64,000 bases of DNA, taken from positions 186,001-250,000 of the forward strand of contig PGXO01000001.1 of the NCBI GenBank assembly GCA_002839185.1, written 5' to 3'. Origin of the DNA: Synergistetes bacterium HGW-Synergistetes-1 (lineage in GTDB: Bacteria; Synergistota; Synergistia; Synergistales; Synergistaceae). Shown one piece after another: positions 42,912-52,909 of this stretch. The notes beneath the pieces are model-generated. The model made no database searches and had not been told where the DNA came from. It saw nothing but the letters and a program-made list of their open reading frames with translations. Each line of letters opens with the position of its first letter. The stretch's first letter is position 1. Both the position numbers and the translations under genes were made by a program.

Positions 42912-44282
42912 TTAAGAATCTCTCTCTATTATCCCTTTTGCCAGCTCACAAAAATGGTCTCCCCTCGCCCCGTAGTTAGGATACATATCCCAGCTCGTAC
43001 ATGCGGGCGAGAGTAGCACTGTATCTCCTGGCACTGCGTTCCTGTATGCTTTTTCTACCGCCTCTTCCATGGTCGATACTATCGTATAGCTTACATATCC
43101 GGCCGCATCAAGCGCCGATGCTATCTTTTTCTTTTCTGCACCAACCAGGACAGCACTTTTTGCATATTTCAAAACCGCTTCAGCAAGTGGCGCATAATCC
43201 TCGCCTTTGCCCTGTCCTCCCAGAATTATTATTTTACTTCCTTTCAGAGAACTCATTGCGGTCACTGTTGCCGCGACGTTAGTGCCTTTCGAATCGTCAA
43301 CGAATGTGATTCCTTTTATCGATCCTGCAAAGGCGCAGCGATGTTTTGGCGGCTGGTAATCAGAGATAATTGCAGGATCCGCAGGCCCATGCCCCAGCAG
43401 CACAAGGGCCGCCGATGCCATTGCAGTATTTTCAATATTGTGGGATCCGAGCAGTTTAACTGCGTCGAAATCAAATAGCCTTATCGGCTCCTCTTCCTCC
43501 TTAACGCAGATGAAAACAGCAGAGCTTTCTCTGTCTATATATATCCCTTTTTTGCTGTTGTCAGACTTTCCCCAGCTTAACGGGTACCCCATGCCCTCCG
43601 GCACATTGAGTTCTTTCGAATCCCTATACTGGTAGATAGCATTTCCGTTCGGAGCAAGTGACCGTATAACGTTGGCCTTTGCTTCCACGTATTTTTCGTA
43701 AGAACCGTGCCAGTCGATGTGATCCGGTGCAAGGTTGGTCACAACAGCAATATCGCATTTGAATTTATTTACCTTGTTCAGCTGGAAACTGCTGAGTTCA
43801 AGCACCAGAAAGTCATTCTTCTCATAAGCTGCATTCGCTGCGGGATTTCCAATGTTGCCGCCTGTCATCGAAGCCGCCCCGGACCTTTCCAGGAGAAACC
43901 CCGTCATAGAGGCTGTTGTCGTCTTCCCGTTGCTTCCAGTTACAGCTATTATTTTGCCAGACATGTAGGGATAGACAAAATCCAGCTCGCCTGTCACAGG
44001 GATCCCTTTGGAGACTGCAAGCTTTAAAATGGGTATATCCTGAGATACTCCTGAACTGAGGAGGATCTCGTCACAGGCAAGAACCCTTTCTGTATTTCCT
44101 TCCTCTTCCCAATCTATTCCCATAACGTCAAAAGCTTTTACACTCTCTTCAGTGATCTTTTTGAGATCGGAGACAAATACTTCAGCTCCCAGTTTTCTGG
44201 CAAGTTCAGCCAGTGATCTGCCGCTCACTCCGGCGCCGATCACAGAGACCCTTTTGCCCTTATATACAGTATTGTTCTCCAT
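42912..44282 (-). CDS. murD: UDP-N-acetylmuramoyl-L-alanine-D-glutamate ligase
   Basis: Adds D-Glu. N-terminal VIGAGVSGRSLAELARKLGA is near 14; ATP loop AVTGSNGKTTTASM near 112; VTNLAPDHIDWHGSYEKYVEAK contains the conserved His and the lysine that becomes carbamylated; FVDDSKGTNVAATVTAM near 312; LLSPACTSWDMYPNYGARGDHF near 428. 456 residues, ATG 44282 behind TTGGAGG. Confidence 0.96.
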   Translation of the reverse strand: MENNTVYKGKRVSVIGAGVSGRSLAELARKLGAEVFVSDLKKITEESVKAFDVMGIDWEEEGNTERVLACDEILLSSGVSQDIPILKLAVSKGIPVTGELDFVYPYMSGKIIAVTGSNGKTTTASMTGFLLERSGAASMTGGNIGNPAANAAYEKNDFLVLELSSFQLNKVNKFKCDIAVVTNLAPDHIDWHGSYEKYVEAKANVIRSLAPNGNAIYQYRDSKELNVPEGMGYPLSWGKSDNSKKGIYIDRESSAVFICVKEEEEPIRLFDFDAVKLLGSHNIENTAMASAALVLLGHGPADPAIISDYQPPKHRCAFAGSIKGITFVDDSKGTNVAATVTAMSSLKGSKIIILGGQGKGEDYAPLAEAVLKYAKSAVLVGAEKKKIASALDAAGYVSYTIVSTMEEAVEKAYRNAVPGDTVLLSPACTSWDMYPNYGARGDHFCELAKGIIERDS

Positions 44283-44328
44283 TTTGAAGCCTCCAACCGA
44301 AAAAATTTGCTGAATGCCAAACTACTAT

Positions 44329-45294
44329 TTATACCATAAATATCAATAAAAACAACAGCGACATCAAAATAAGCATACCTGCTGCGTGAACTATCCAGAA
44401 ACGTGTGACTATCTGGGTCTCTTTCCATCCCAGCATTTCAAAATGGTGATGGACAGGACTCATAAGAAATATTTTTTTGTTGAATGATCTAATTGAGATT
44501 ATCTGAATTGCGACGGAAATTATCTCCAGTCCGAATATGAACGAAATGGGAATGATAAAAATAAAAGCTCCTGATACTACACAGAGGGAAAGAAGCAGTC
44601 CGGCAAAGAAATGCGCCCCTACATCACCCATAAAAACACTCGCCGGGCATGAATTATGCCATAAAAAACCTAAACATATGCCGGCTGCAGAACCGATCGA
44701 GATGATCACGGAGGGTTCACCACCCAGAAAAGAGAGTGCTCCAAGGAGCGAGATCAGTACAGATCCGGCAGCAAGTCCGTCAAGACCGTCGGTTACATTG
44801 ACCGCGTTCTGAAGTCCAACACCCGTGAAGGTGATAAGCCCGATCCCCACATACCGGGGTATCAGGATCGTCGGAAAAAGCAGCATAGAGTCAGGTGTGA
44901 CCCACACAGCCCATGGAATGGTCACTATTATCTGAAGGACAAGTTTTTCCATGCTTTTAAGACCGTCGCTTGATCTTCTGGAATATTTGATCCAGTCGTC
45001 CCAGAAACCTACCACTGCTGCTAGCACGGGATAAAGTGCTATTTTTGCAAGTGTATTCAGGTCAGCAAATGTGCTCAGAAAAGATCCTGCATATATGGAA
45101 ACAAGGAAAACCGGAACAAAAATAATACCGCCCATTGTCGGAGTGCCAGTTTTGGTTTTTTCATGCCATGACGGTCCATAGAGCTTTGTTACCTGCTCTA
45201 TTTTCAATCCGTGCATTTTCTTTATCCATAACTGCTGAAAAAATATTTCAGCAAAAAAGGACAAAGTGAAGACCATCACAAATTCAGTGTACAT
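44329..45294 (-). CDS. mraY: Phospho-MurNAc-pentapeptide transferase MraY
   Basis: Integral membrane enzyme that makes lipid I on undecaprenyl phosphate. About ten membrane segments in 321 residues. Catalytic and Mg-binding motifs are KTGTPTMGGI near 45, NAVNVTDGLDGLAAG near 160-175, FMGDVGAHFFAG near 220, and SPVHHHFEMLGWKE near 278. The gap to murD is 46 nt without a terminator. Confidence 0.96.
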   Translation of the reverse strand: MYTEFVMVFTLSFFAEIFFQQLWIKKMHGLKIEQVTKLYGPSWHEKTKTGTPTMGGIIFVPVFLVSIYAGSFLSTFADLNTLAKIALYPVLAAVVGFWDDWIKYSRRSSDGLKSMEKLVLQIIVTIPWAVWVTPDSMLLFPTILIPRYVGIGLITFTGVGLQNAVNVTDGLDGLAAGSVLISLLGALSFLGGEPSVIISIGSAAGICLGFLWHNSCPASVFMGDVGAHFFAGLLLSLCVVSGAFIFIIPISFIFGLEIISVAIQIISIRSFNKKIFLMSPVHHHFEMLGWKETQIVTRFWIVHAAGMLILMSLLFLLIFMV

Positions 45295-45295
45295 A

Positions 45296-46690
45296 TTAAC
45301 CCTCCGTTAATAGTGCCACAAGCCTCTTTAGTCCGTAAGAGTTTGAACCCTTTACCAAAATCACTGAATCAGGAAAGGATACTGTACGGGTGAGGTTTGT
45401 TATTTCTTCGAACGTCCTGTACCGTTGCGCGTTGACAGGCATTTCGACCGTTGGGTCAAACCATTCTTCTCCCAAAAGAATGACATTGCTGAACGCGGGG
45501 AGCGACCTGAGTATCTCCATATGCCATTGAGCCGAAGCCCCGCCAAGTTCTCTCATTCCGCCAAGTACGGCATATGCCGAAAGCCCTGAACTCTCTGCCA
45601 CTTCTATGGTATTTTCGATCGCCGCCATCATTGAGCGGGGATTGGCATTGTATGCCTCATCTATTACCCATTGATTTTGGGGCAGTTTTTTACATATACC
45701 TCTACCTGATATTGGCAAGAATTTTAGAAGTATTTCTGTGGCTTCTGAAATTTCCACTCCAAAACTCTGTGCCGCAATGAAGGCATAACCAACATTATAC
45801 GAATGCTGGGATCCGAAAAGTCCGGTCTTAAGTTCAAAGCGTTTTCCATCAAGATCATATGAAGATATTAGAAGAGCTCCTTCACCCGACAGTGAGATAA
45901 CAGAATCAACGATTTTAAGTCCGCTTTGTTCTTTAATTCCAACTCCGATTTTCATAATGTTATTATAATTATAAGACAGTTTATTTTTAAGAAGCTCATT
46001 ATCTGAGTTATATATTATCATTTCAAGTTTTTCCGAGGTACATATCTCCATTTTGGCACTTAGAACGCCTTCAATGTCCTTGAAGCCTTCCAGGTGTGCC
46101 GGAGCGACCTCAGTGATGATCGCCAGGTGAGGAGGAAAGAGTGATACCATATCCCTTATCTCGCCAAAATGGTTCGTCCCGAACTCAAGTATCAATATTT
46201 CCGTATCTTCAGGCATGGCAAGGATGGTCAGGCTGCATCCGATGACAGTGTTAAAGCTTCTGATAGCGCTGTGGACCTTTTTACCTGGCTGCAGAAGGCT
46301 CACTGTTAGCTCCCTGGTTGTCGTTTTCCCCACGCTGCCAGTTATTCCAATTACCTTGGGTGCCTGAACTTTTAGATATTCGCGGGCTATCTCTGCAAGT
46401 GCTTTTTCTGTATCGGGAACTGCTATAACTGCAATCCCTGCATATTCGAGCTCCAGAAGCATGAGTTCTTCTATCTTGTCCGAATTTACAAGCAGAAGCT
46501 TTGCTCCTCTTTCTACTGCTTTATGCACAAAATTATGCCCATCTGCATTCTCACCTTTTAATGCAACAAACGCATCTCCCGGACCTACTTCTCTGCTGTC
46601 ATTCTTCCATGAACGGCACAACTGGATATCAGGCCCGTAATGTATTCCGCCTGACCATAAAACAGCATCTGAAACCCTGGACTGTGACAT
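45296..46690 (-). CDS. murF: UDP-MurNAc-tripeptide-D-Ala-D-Ala ligase
   Basis: Adds the D-Ala-D-Ala dipeptide. ATP loop GITGSVGKTTTREL is near 112, EFGTNHFGEIRDM near 165, EVAPAHLEGFKD near 190, and DEAYNANPRSMMAAI near 335. The ATG at 46690 shares its A with the murE1 stop (TGATG), so the pair is translationally coupled. An upstream in-frame ATG at 46723 would overlap murE1 and has no RBS. Confidence 0.94.
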   Translation of the reverse strand: MSQSRVSDAVLWSGGIHYGPDIQLCRSWKNDSREVGPGDAFVALKGENADGHNFVHKAVERGAKLLLVNSDKIEELMLLELEYAGIAVIAVPDTEKALAEIAREYLKVQAPKVIGITGSVGKTTTRELTVSLLQPGKKVHSAIRSFNTVIGCSLTILAMPEDTEILILEFGTNHFGEIRDMVSLFPPHLAIITEVAPAHLEGFKDIEGVLSAKMEICTSEKLEMIIYNSDNELLKNKLSYNYNNIMKIGVGIKEQSGLKIVDSVISLSGEGALLISSYDLDGKRFELKTGLFGSQHSYNVGYAFIAAQSFGVEISEATEILLKFLPISGRGICKKLPQNQWVIDEAYNANPRSMMAAIENTIEVAESSGLSAYAVLGGMRELGGASAQWHMEILRSLPAFSNVILLGEEWFDPTVEMPVNAQRYRTFEEITNLTRTVSFPDSVILVKGSNSYGLKRLVALLTEG

Positions 46691-48195
46691 CAGATCACCT
46701 CTTTGCCTTTTTCCCTGCACCACTCCAGCATGACGTTTTTATCCAGGAACGGTATCGCCCCATCTTTCAGTATCTGGTATGGTTCAGGTCCCTTCCCCGC
46801 TATCAGGAGGATATCATCCGGGCCTGTCCTGCTAAGCCCTTCAAATATCGCTGATTTCCTGTCTACTATAATTGTGTATTCAAGAGAGTGTTTTTTCGCT
46901 CCCTCTTCTATTTCGGAAACTATGACGTCAGGATCTTCGCTTCTTGGGTTGTCCGAAGTAATGATGACGGAATCAGCAAGCCTTGCTGCTATCTCACCCA
47001 TTATGGGACGTTTTGTCTTATCCCTGTCGCCCCCGGCACCGAAGACAACGAAGAGCTTCCCTTTGCAGACGCTTCTGAGGGACATAAGCACTTTTTCAAG
47101 GCTGTCCGGGCTGTGGGCAAAATCGATCACACATGTGCCAGAGCCTGATATTATGTAGCGTTCAAGCCTTCCGGGAACCTGTTTCATCAACAGCAGCCCC
47201 TCCATTGCAGTTTTGTCGCGTACTCCCAGTGACCAGCATATTGAAAGAGCTTGAAGAGCATTCATGATATTGTACTCTCCCAGCAAAGGAAGCCGTGAAG
47301 CAACCGGTATCTTTGAATCCGGTGTGCTTATTTCGACATCCATGCCTTCGATCGAAGTTCCCTTGACCTCAGCAAAGAATCTTGAGTCTTTTTCACTTGT
47401 GCCATAACTGATCGCCCTGCTGCCAAGGTCGCTTATGAGGCGCCTCCCATAGCTGTCATCACTGTTTACTGCAGCCATCCAGTTGTTTCGCATATATTTT
47501 TCAAAAAGGGTCTTTTTGGCCGTAAAGTAGGATTCCATGTCTTTATGGAAGTCAAGGTGGTCTACTGTCAGATTCGTAAAGCCTGCCCGGTCAAAGAAAA
47601 CTCCTTCTATTCTTCCCTGAACTATCGCGTGGGAAGAGGTCTCCATTACACATGCGCTGCAGCCGTTATTGACCATCCTGCTGAGCCAGTACTGAAGATC
47701 GGAGCCTTCGGGGGTAGTATGTTCGGCATCCACAAATTGATCTCCGTCATCGTAGTATATAGTACCCAACAAGCCTGTTTTGATCCCTGCGTGATCAAGG
47801 ATCGATTTTGTCATAAAAGTAGATGTAGTCTTTCCGTTTGTACCGGTCAGGGCGATCATCGTCAGTTTCTTTACCGGTTCGTCATAAAGGACCGATGCGA
47901 CTATCCCCATGTTGCGCCTGATATTCTCAGAAATGATCTGCGGCACCTGGAGGTCGAGCTTCCGTTCGCACAGCAGTACAGAAGCTCCCGATGTGAAAGC
48001 TTTTTCAGCATAGTCATGCCCGTCGCTGTGGTCTCCCTTAACGCAGGCAAATATCGTCCCCGGAAGAACCTTTCTGCTGTCTGAAACCAATTGGGAAATT
48101 TCAGGGTCATTTTCCGAGCTCCGGTTCTCCGGCAGCCACAATCTGTATTTCAGATCGCTTTTTTCAAGTTTTGCAAGCAATTCTCTTATTTTCAC
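46690..48195 (-). CDS. murE: UDP-MurNAc-dipeptide ligase MurE, copy 1 (canonical)
   Basis: Third-residue Mur ligase of 501 residues. P-loop GTNGKTT is at 118-124, TTPEGSD at 160-166, NLTVDHLDFHKDM with the carbamylated lysine K227 in FTAKKTLF, GAGGDRDKTKRP at 386-397, DNPR at 415-418, and AGKGPEPYQ at 466-474. DNPR is the motif by which MurE enzymes recognise meso-diaminopimelate, and GGDRD is the usual conserved loop. The start is GTG 48195 after GGGGGTG. This copy looks like the normal enzyme; compare copy 2, which lies directly upstream. Confidence 0.93.
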   Translation of the reverse strand: MKIRELLAKLEKSDLKYRLWLPENRSSENDPEISQLVSDSRKVLPGTIFACVKGDHSDGHDYAEKAFTSGASVLLCERKLDLQVPQIISENIRRNMGIVASVLYDEPVKKLTMIALTGTNGKTTSTFMTKSILDHAGIKTGLLGTIYYDDGDQFVDAEHTTPEGSDLQYWLSRMVNNGCSACVMETSSHAIVQGRIEGVFFDRAGFTNLTVDHLDFHKDMESYFTAKKTLFEKYMRNNWMAAVNSDDSYGRRLISDLGSRAISYGTSEKDSRFFAEVKGTSIEGMDVEISTPDSKIPVASRLPLLGEYNIMNALQALSICWSLGVRDKTAMEGLLLMKQVPGRLERYIISGSGTCVIDFAHSPDSLEKVLMSLRSVCKGKLFVVFGAGGDRDKTKRPIMGEIAARLADSVIITSDNPRSEDPDVIVSEIEEGAKKHSLEYTIIVDRKSAIFEGLSRTGPDDILLIAGKGPEPYQILKDGAIPFLDKNVMLEWCREKGKEVI

Positions 48196-48268
48196 AAAAA
48201 CACCCCCGCTTACAGGTCAGTTTTCAAATTTTAATATTTAATGAGGAGAGTTGAAAATACAAATATTA

Positions 48269-49777
48269 TCAGATATACTTTCTGCCCCTTTTACTGCACC
48301 AAGCATCCATTGCATTCTTATCAGAATATGGGACAGGCCCTTCCTTCAGTATCTGATAAGATTCGGGACCTTTGCCGGCAAGCAGCAGTATATCTCCGCT
48401 CTTCAGGTTTTCAAGGCCAAAATCAACTGCTTCGTTTCTGTCGATAATAACACTGCATTCAGCCGCATGTTTTTTGGCTCCCTCAAGTATCTCTGCGGCA
48501 ATGGCTGCAGGGTCCTCGCTTTTGGGATTGTCAGAGCTTATGATCACTTGGTCAGCAATTCTGGATGCAGTCTCTCCCATAAGGGGGCGCTTACTTATAT
48601 CGCTCTCTCCGCTTGCGCCGAAAACAACTGTCAGTTTCCCCTCGCATATTGTCCTCAGTGCAGTAAGGATCTTTTCAAGACCGTCCGGGTTATGCGCAAA
48701 ATCTATTACACATGTTCCGCTCTCTTCAATAAGGTATCTTTCAAGGCGGCCCGGCACCTGCCTCATTTTGACAAGTCCCTCAAGCGCGGCTTCACATCCT
48801 ATGCCAAGTGTCCAGGAAAGAGAGAGGGCCTGAAGAGCGTTCATAACATTGTAGACGCCAAGAAGCGGAAATTTTCTCTCTGTGGGGTTTTTCAGATCGG
48901 GTGTTTTTATCTCTACATCCATGCCTTCAACCGAAACTTTTTTCACACATGCGCAAAAATCCGCCTCGCTGTTCATAAGACTGTATCCAACGCAGCGTAT
49001 TCCAAGTTCCCGGTGAAGACGATCTCCGTACGGGTCATCAAGGTTAACGGCCGCACGCCAGTCACCGCGCATGTAGTTTTTGAAGAGGCTGCTTTTTACT
49101 TCGAAGTAGGATTCCATGTCAAGGTGGTAATTGAGATGATCTACAGTCAGATTGGTAAAACCTGCCCTGTCATAGAGTACCCCGTCGATGCGTCCCTGAC
49201 TTATGGCGTGGGATGAAGCCTCCATTACACAGGTACTGCATCCGTTTAAGACCATTTTGTGGAGCCAGGCCTGAAGGTCGGAGCCTTCCGGTGTCGTGTG
49301 CTCTGCATCTTCTTTCAGTATCCCGTCGTCACACCAGACTGTCCCAAGCAGGCCTGTCTTTATTCCTAAATTCTCCAAAATAGACTTTGTCATGAATGTA
49401 GAGGTAGTTTTGCCGTTGGTACCAGTTATCCCAATCATCTTAAGCCTGGAAACAGGTTCGTCATACAGTTTAGAGGCGACCCGGCCCATGTTTCTCCTGA
49501 CGTCAGGACAGACCAGCTGTGGAATATCGATATCAATTAAGGGGTGTTCACAAAGCAGAGCTGCTGCACCTAAGGAAAGTGCCGCCTGCGCAAAGTCATG
49601 CCCGTCTGAATGCTCGCCTTCCACACATGCAAAAATAGAACCCTTTGTGACTTTCCTGCTGTCCGAGACCAAATTATCAACTTCAGTCAGCAAGAGATTT
49701 CCGGGATCTGAAGTACTGTGGATCCTGACATCTAGAGGGCTTTTTTTCAACAATGAAACCAGAGTGCTAAACTTCAT
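48269..49777 (-). CDS. MurE paralogue, copy 2 (altered motifs)
   Basis: Second MurE-like ligase, 502 residues, aligned end to end with copy 1. The ATP loop GTNGKTT (119-125), TTPEGSD and the lysine K228 in FEVKSSLF are kept, so the ATPase/ligase core looks intact. Two conserved sites are changed: GGDRD is SGESD (GASGESDISKRP), and the amino-acid motif DNPR is DNPK at 416-419. It may add a different diamino acid or have another role; decay is less likely because the frame is intact. I choose ATG 49777, 8 nt after GAGGTG, over a TTG at 49792. It precedes copy 1 by 73 nt. Confidence 0.88.
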   Translation of the reverse strand: MKFSTLVSLLKKSPLDVRIHSTSDPGNLLLTEVDNLVSDSRKVTKGSIFACVEGEHSDGHDFAQAALSLGAAALLCEHPLIDIDIPQLVCPDVRRNMGRVASKLYDEPVSRLKMIGITGTNGKTTSTFMTKSILENLGIKTGLLGTVWCDDGILKEDAEHTTPEGSDLQAWLHKMVLNGCSTCVMEASSHAISQGRIDGVLYDRAGFTNLTVDHLNYHLDMESYFEVKSSLFKNYMRGDWRAAVNLDDPYGDRLHRELGIRCVGYSLMNSEADFCACVKKVSVEGMDVEIKTPDLKNPTERKFPLLGVYNVMNALQALSLSWTLGIGCEAALEGLVKMRQVPGRLERYLIEESGTCVIDFAHNPDGLEKILTALRTICEGKLTVVFGASGESDISKRPLMGETASRIADQVIISSDNPKSEDPAAIAAEILEGAKKHAAECSVIIDRNEAVDFGLENLKSGDILLLAGKGPESYQILKEGPVPYSDKNAMDAWCSKRGRKYI

Positions 49778-49871
49778 ACAAATACACCTCAATCAGACCC
49801 AAAGCGCAATTTTATTACCAATATATTCAAAGGGTCAAGAAATAAATTATCAGTTAATACTCACCGATCTT

Positions 49872-51587
49872 TCAGTTTAATTCGGTTTTCATAAGATCCT
49901 TTTCAGGAGGAGATACCTGCACAATGTCTTCAACAATCGCTTTGAATATAGGTGCCGCTATCTGGCCGCCGTAGTACCTGGCACCCTGCGGCTCACCGAG
50001 GCTGATTATCATCACATACTTTGGTTTTTCAGACGGCCAGAAACCCACAAAAGAAGCGACATAATGTCCTTTGGTATATTCGCCACCCGTTGCGATCTGG
50101 GCAGTCCCTGTTTTACCCGATATTGAAACTTTTTCCGTAAAAGCAAGTTTGCCTCCACCTTCACTTACAACCATTTTCATCGCGTTCCTCATAAACTCCG
50201 CGGTCTTGGGCGACATGACCTGATAGCGTACCCTGCGTCCGCCTTTATGTATTACCTTGCCATCACTGTCCTGTACCTCTGCTATCAGATAAGGTTTCAG
50301 CAGCGATCCGCCGTTGGCTATGCTGCCGATCGCCATGACCGCCTGCAGCGGAGTAATCGCGATTCCCTGTCCGATAAAAATATTTGCTGGAACAGTTCCA
50401 AGCCACTCTTCGGGGGATTTGATAAGCCCCGACTCCTCTCCCGCAAGCTCGATCTCTGTTTTTTCACCGAAACCGAACTGCCTGAGCATTCCGTATGCCT
50501 GATGCCTCGGTACTCCCATAGACATAATGCTCATTCCAATATTGCAGGAATTCATCAATACGTGAGTAAGATCCTGGAGTCCGTGCGCTCTTTTGTTGAC
50601 TTCGCTCATGGACTTGTCTGCAAGCCTCATGGTGCCTCTGCAGTTATAAGTACTGTTCTTATTAGCAGCAGCTGTTTCGACCGCTATTGACATTGTAATA
50701 GGCTTAAAGATCGATCCGGGTTCGAACACTCTTCCTACTGCATTATTCCTTACTGCATTTTGATCTTTAAGATTTTTCCTGTCATTTGGATCCAACGAAG
50801 GATAACTTGCAAGAGCCATAACCTCTCCGGTATTAGGATCCACACAGACACCGGCGCCCCATGAAGCTTTTGCGGCTTTTGCCCCTTCGCTCAAACGCCA
50901 CTCCATTATCTGCTGTATCCGTGAATCTATCGTCAGTCTTATCGAGCCGGAAGTGTTTTTCAGGACTCCTGATTTTCCACCCATGATATCCAATGTTTTT
51001 CCTTTGGAATCCCTTGTCATAAATCTTGTCCTGGGAGGCGAGAAAAGTATGTGGTTCCAGGCAAGCTCAACTCCGGCCTGTCCGTAATCATCAATATCAC
51101 AATAACCAAGAACATGTGATGCTAGCTCTCCATGGGGATAGACTCTGATCCTCTCGCTTATCGTATAGAGTCCCGGAATCTCTTTTTTTAAAAATGCATC
51201 TGCTTTTTCTTTTGGAACATTCCTTATGACCCAATGGAATCGGCCCAGAAGATTTTTGGAGAATTTCTTTGCTATGTTTTCGCCGAATGGTTTTGAAAGC
51301 AGATCAGCGCTTTTAGGATCCCAATACTTTGGGTCTATAAAAAAACTTGTGGCAGGCACAGAGACTGCCAGCGGGATCCCGTTACGGTCATTTATTTCCC
51401 CTCTGGAGGCACTGACTGCCACGCTTGCCCAGTATTGTCTCTGCGACTGCCTTACTACTCTTGTGTCGGGGCTGAGCTGGATCCATGCCGTACCTGCCGC
51501 AAGGATTATCAGCACTAAATATACGGCCTTCCACACAGACTTTGACCGTCTGATGTTCTCAGGCTCATTCTTTTTAATTCTTGGCAT
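49872..51587 (-). CDS. ftsI: Septal transpeptidase FtsI (PBP3/PBP2B class)
   Basis: Class B penicillin-binding protein of 571 residues with one N-terminal membrane segment (18-36), a PBP dimer domain (45-200), and the transpeptidase domain. Catalytic serine is in GSIFKPITMS near 293 (SxxK). The SxN motif is SCN in MNSCNIGMS near 347, and KTG is SGKTGTAQI near 495. There is no PASTA domain at the C-terminus. It overlaps the ftsL end by 14 nt. Confidence 0.96.
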   Translation of the reverse strand: MPRIKKNEPENIRRSKSVWKAVYLVLIILAAGTAWIQLSPDTRVVRQSQRQYWASVAVSASRGEINDRNGIPLAVSVPATSFFIDPKYWDPKSADLLSKPFGENIAKKFSKNLLGRFHWVIRNVPKEKADAFLKKEIPGLYTISERIRVYPHGELASHVLGYCDIDDYGQAGVELAWNHILFSPPRTRFMTRDSKGKTLDIMGGKSGVLKNTSGSIRLTIDSRIQQIMEWRLSEGAKAAKASWGAGVCVDPNTGEVMALASYPSLDPNDRKNLKDQNAVRNNAVGRVFEPGSIFKPITMSIAVETAAANKNSTYNCRGTMRLADKSMSEVNKRAHGLQDLTHVLMNSCNIGMSIMSMGVPRHQAYGMLRQFGFGEKTEIELAGEESGLIKSPEEWLGTVPANIFIGQGIAITPLQAVMAIGSIANGGSLLKPYLIAEVQDSDGKVIHKGGRRVRYQVMSPKTAEFMRNAMKMVVSEGGGKLAFTEKVSISGKTGTAQIATGGEYTKGHYVASFVGFWPSEKPKYVMIISLGEPQGARYYGGQIAAPIFKAIVEDIVQVSPPEKDLMKTELN

Positions 51588-51975
51588 GTGCCTTCCTTAC
51601 AAAAGGATTGATGTAATCAAGAAAACCTGTTTTTTCTTCCATAGGATATACGACCGCCTGAGCCACCATGATGTCAGAATTATCTACTTTGACTGTCCTT
51701 ATATCCTCAGCATTCACCATGCCAAGCTCTTCTCGGGCATAACTGTATATCCTTGCCGGTGAAAGCAGTTCCGAATATTTTTTCGACATGTCGAGATTGG
51801 ATTCCCTGCATGCTTCGATCCTTCCTGCCGTCTCAGAAATGCGATGTTCAAGATACAAACCATAAAGACGCAGGGTCCCAAGCGCAGCTGCGCATATAAA
51901 AACAGATAAAAAGCAAATTACGAAAAGTGATGAATGCGGTCTTTCATTTTCATGTCGGCATTCTGTGTATTGCAT
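51574..51975 (-). CDS. ftsL: FtsL-like division protein
   Basis: Small bitopic protein, about 133 residues: an N-terminal tail, one membrane segment at about 18-38, then a leucine-zipper-like coiled coil (LYLEHRISETAGRIEACRESNLDMSKKYSELLSP) and SYAREELGMV, the pattern typical of FtsL/DivIC. Assigned by layout and position between rsmH and ftsI. I choose ATG 51975 with AAAGGTGA upstream; it overlaps rsmH by 26 nt. Confidence 0.82.
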   Translation of the reverse strand: MQYTECRHENERPHSSLFVICFLSVFICAAALGTLRLYGLYLEHRISETAGRIEACRESNLDMSKKYSELLSPARIYSYAREELGMVNAEDIRTVKVDNSDIMVAQAVVYPMEEKTGFLDYINPFVRKAHAKN

Positions 51976-52909
51976 CGGCTTTGTCACCTTTCCTGGAAAT
52001 TTCTGTTTCTGATTCAAAAATCCTGAGTTTAGCGCTTCTTGATTTATGATTGTTTTCTATTTCGGTCTCTGAGGGAGTTATGGCTTTCCTTGGCTTTGCC
52101 CGGCCCAAACCTTCCTCCTGCCACTTTCTGAATCTGGTTTTAACTATTCTGTCCTCAAGCGAATGATAAGATATCGTTATGATCTTCCCGCCGGGGGCAA
52201 GTATCTTCAGTGATCCATCCAGAGCTTCTTCAAGAGCATTCATTTCATCGTTTACCGCTATCCTCAGCGCCTGAAAGATCTTTCTTGCGGGATGTCCTCC
52301 CATTTTTCTCTGGACCGGGGCGGGCAGTATCTTCCTTATCAGTTCGACAAGATCCCCTGTAGTGACGATGCTTTCTCCTGCTTCTCTATTTCTGACGATG
52401 CCTCTGGCGATCTGGTACGCATACTGCTCTTCTCCATATTTCCTGAAAACTTCTGTAAGCTCTTTTATTGACCAGCTGTCAAGTATTTCCTTCGCAGTCA
52501 GTTCGCTGTTCGTCTCCTCGGCTGCGTCCATTCTCATATCCAGCGGACCGTCCTCCTGAAAAGAAAAACCCCTGTCTGACTCTGTGATCTGCATGTTCGA
52601 GACCCCCAGATCGAACAGAACGACTGACGCACCTGTCCATCCCGGTCTCTCTTTTAGCTTTTCAATGTGCCTGAAGTTGTCAGCTTCAATTTCAAATCTT
52701 TCCGAAAACCGCGACAGATTGTCCTGAGCTATTATTCTTGCGTATGGATCCTGATCGAATCCTATTACATAGGCACCAGTACAGTTATTAAGAATGAATC
52801 CGGAATGCCCTCCCAGCCCCAATGTCGCATCTACCGTTATCCCGACATTTTCCCAGGGCATGAGTGCTTCAAGCACCTCATTCACCATTACCGGGACATG
52901 TTCTTTCAT
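51950..52909 (-). CDS. rsmH: 16S rRNA m4C1402 methyltransferase RsmH
   Basis: Methylates N4 of C1402 in the 16S decoding centre. 319 residues. SAM motif VDATLGLGGHSGFIL is near 26; DLGVSNMQITESDRGFSF near 101; HPARKIFQALRIAVNDE near 210; ISYHSLEDRIVKTRFR near 254. The start overlaps the mraZ stop (ATGA). Confidence 0.96.
   Translation of the reverse strand: MKEHVPVMVNEVLEALMPWENVGITVDATLGLGGHSGFILNNCTGAYVIGFDQDPYARIIAQDNLSRFSERFEIEADNFRHIEKLKERPGWTGASVVLFDLGVSNMQITESDRGFSFQEDGPLDMRMDAAEETNSELTAKEILDSWSIKELTEVFRKYGEEQYAYQIARGIVRNREAGESIVTTGDLVELIRKILPAPVQRKMGGHPARKIFQALRIAVNDEMNALEEALDGSLKILAPGGKIITISYHSLEDRIVKTRFRKWQEEGLGRAKPRKAITPSETEIENNHKSRSAKLRIFESETEISRKGDKADAIHRMPT

Noticed and set aside
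46703-49216. Long plus-strand open frames opposite the two murE genes
   Set aside because: Shadow frames of well-supported Mur ligases; low-complexity Ser/Leu-rich translations and no ribosome sites.
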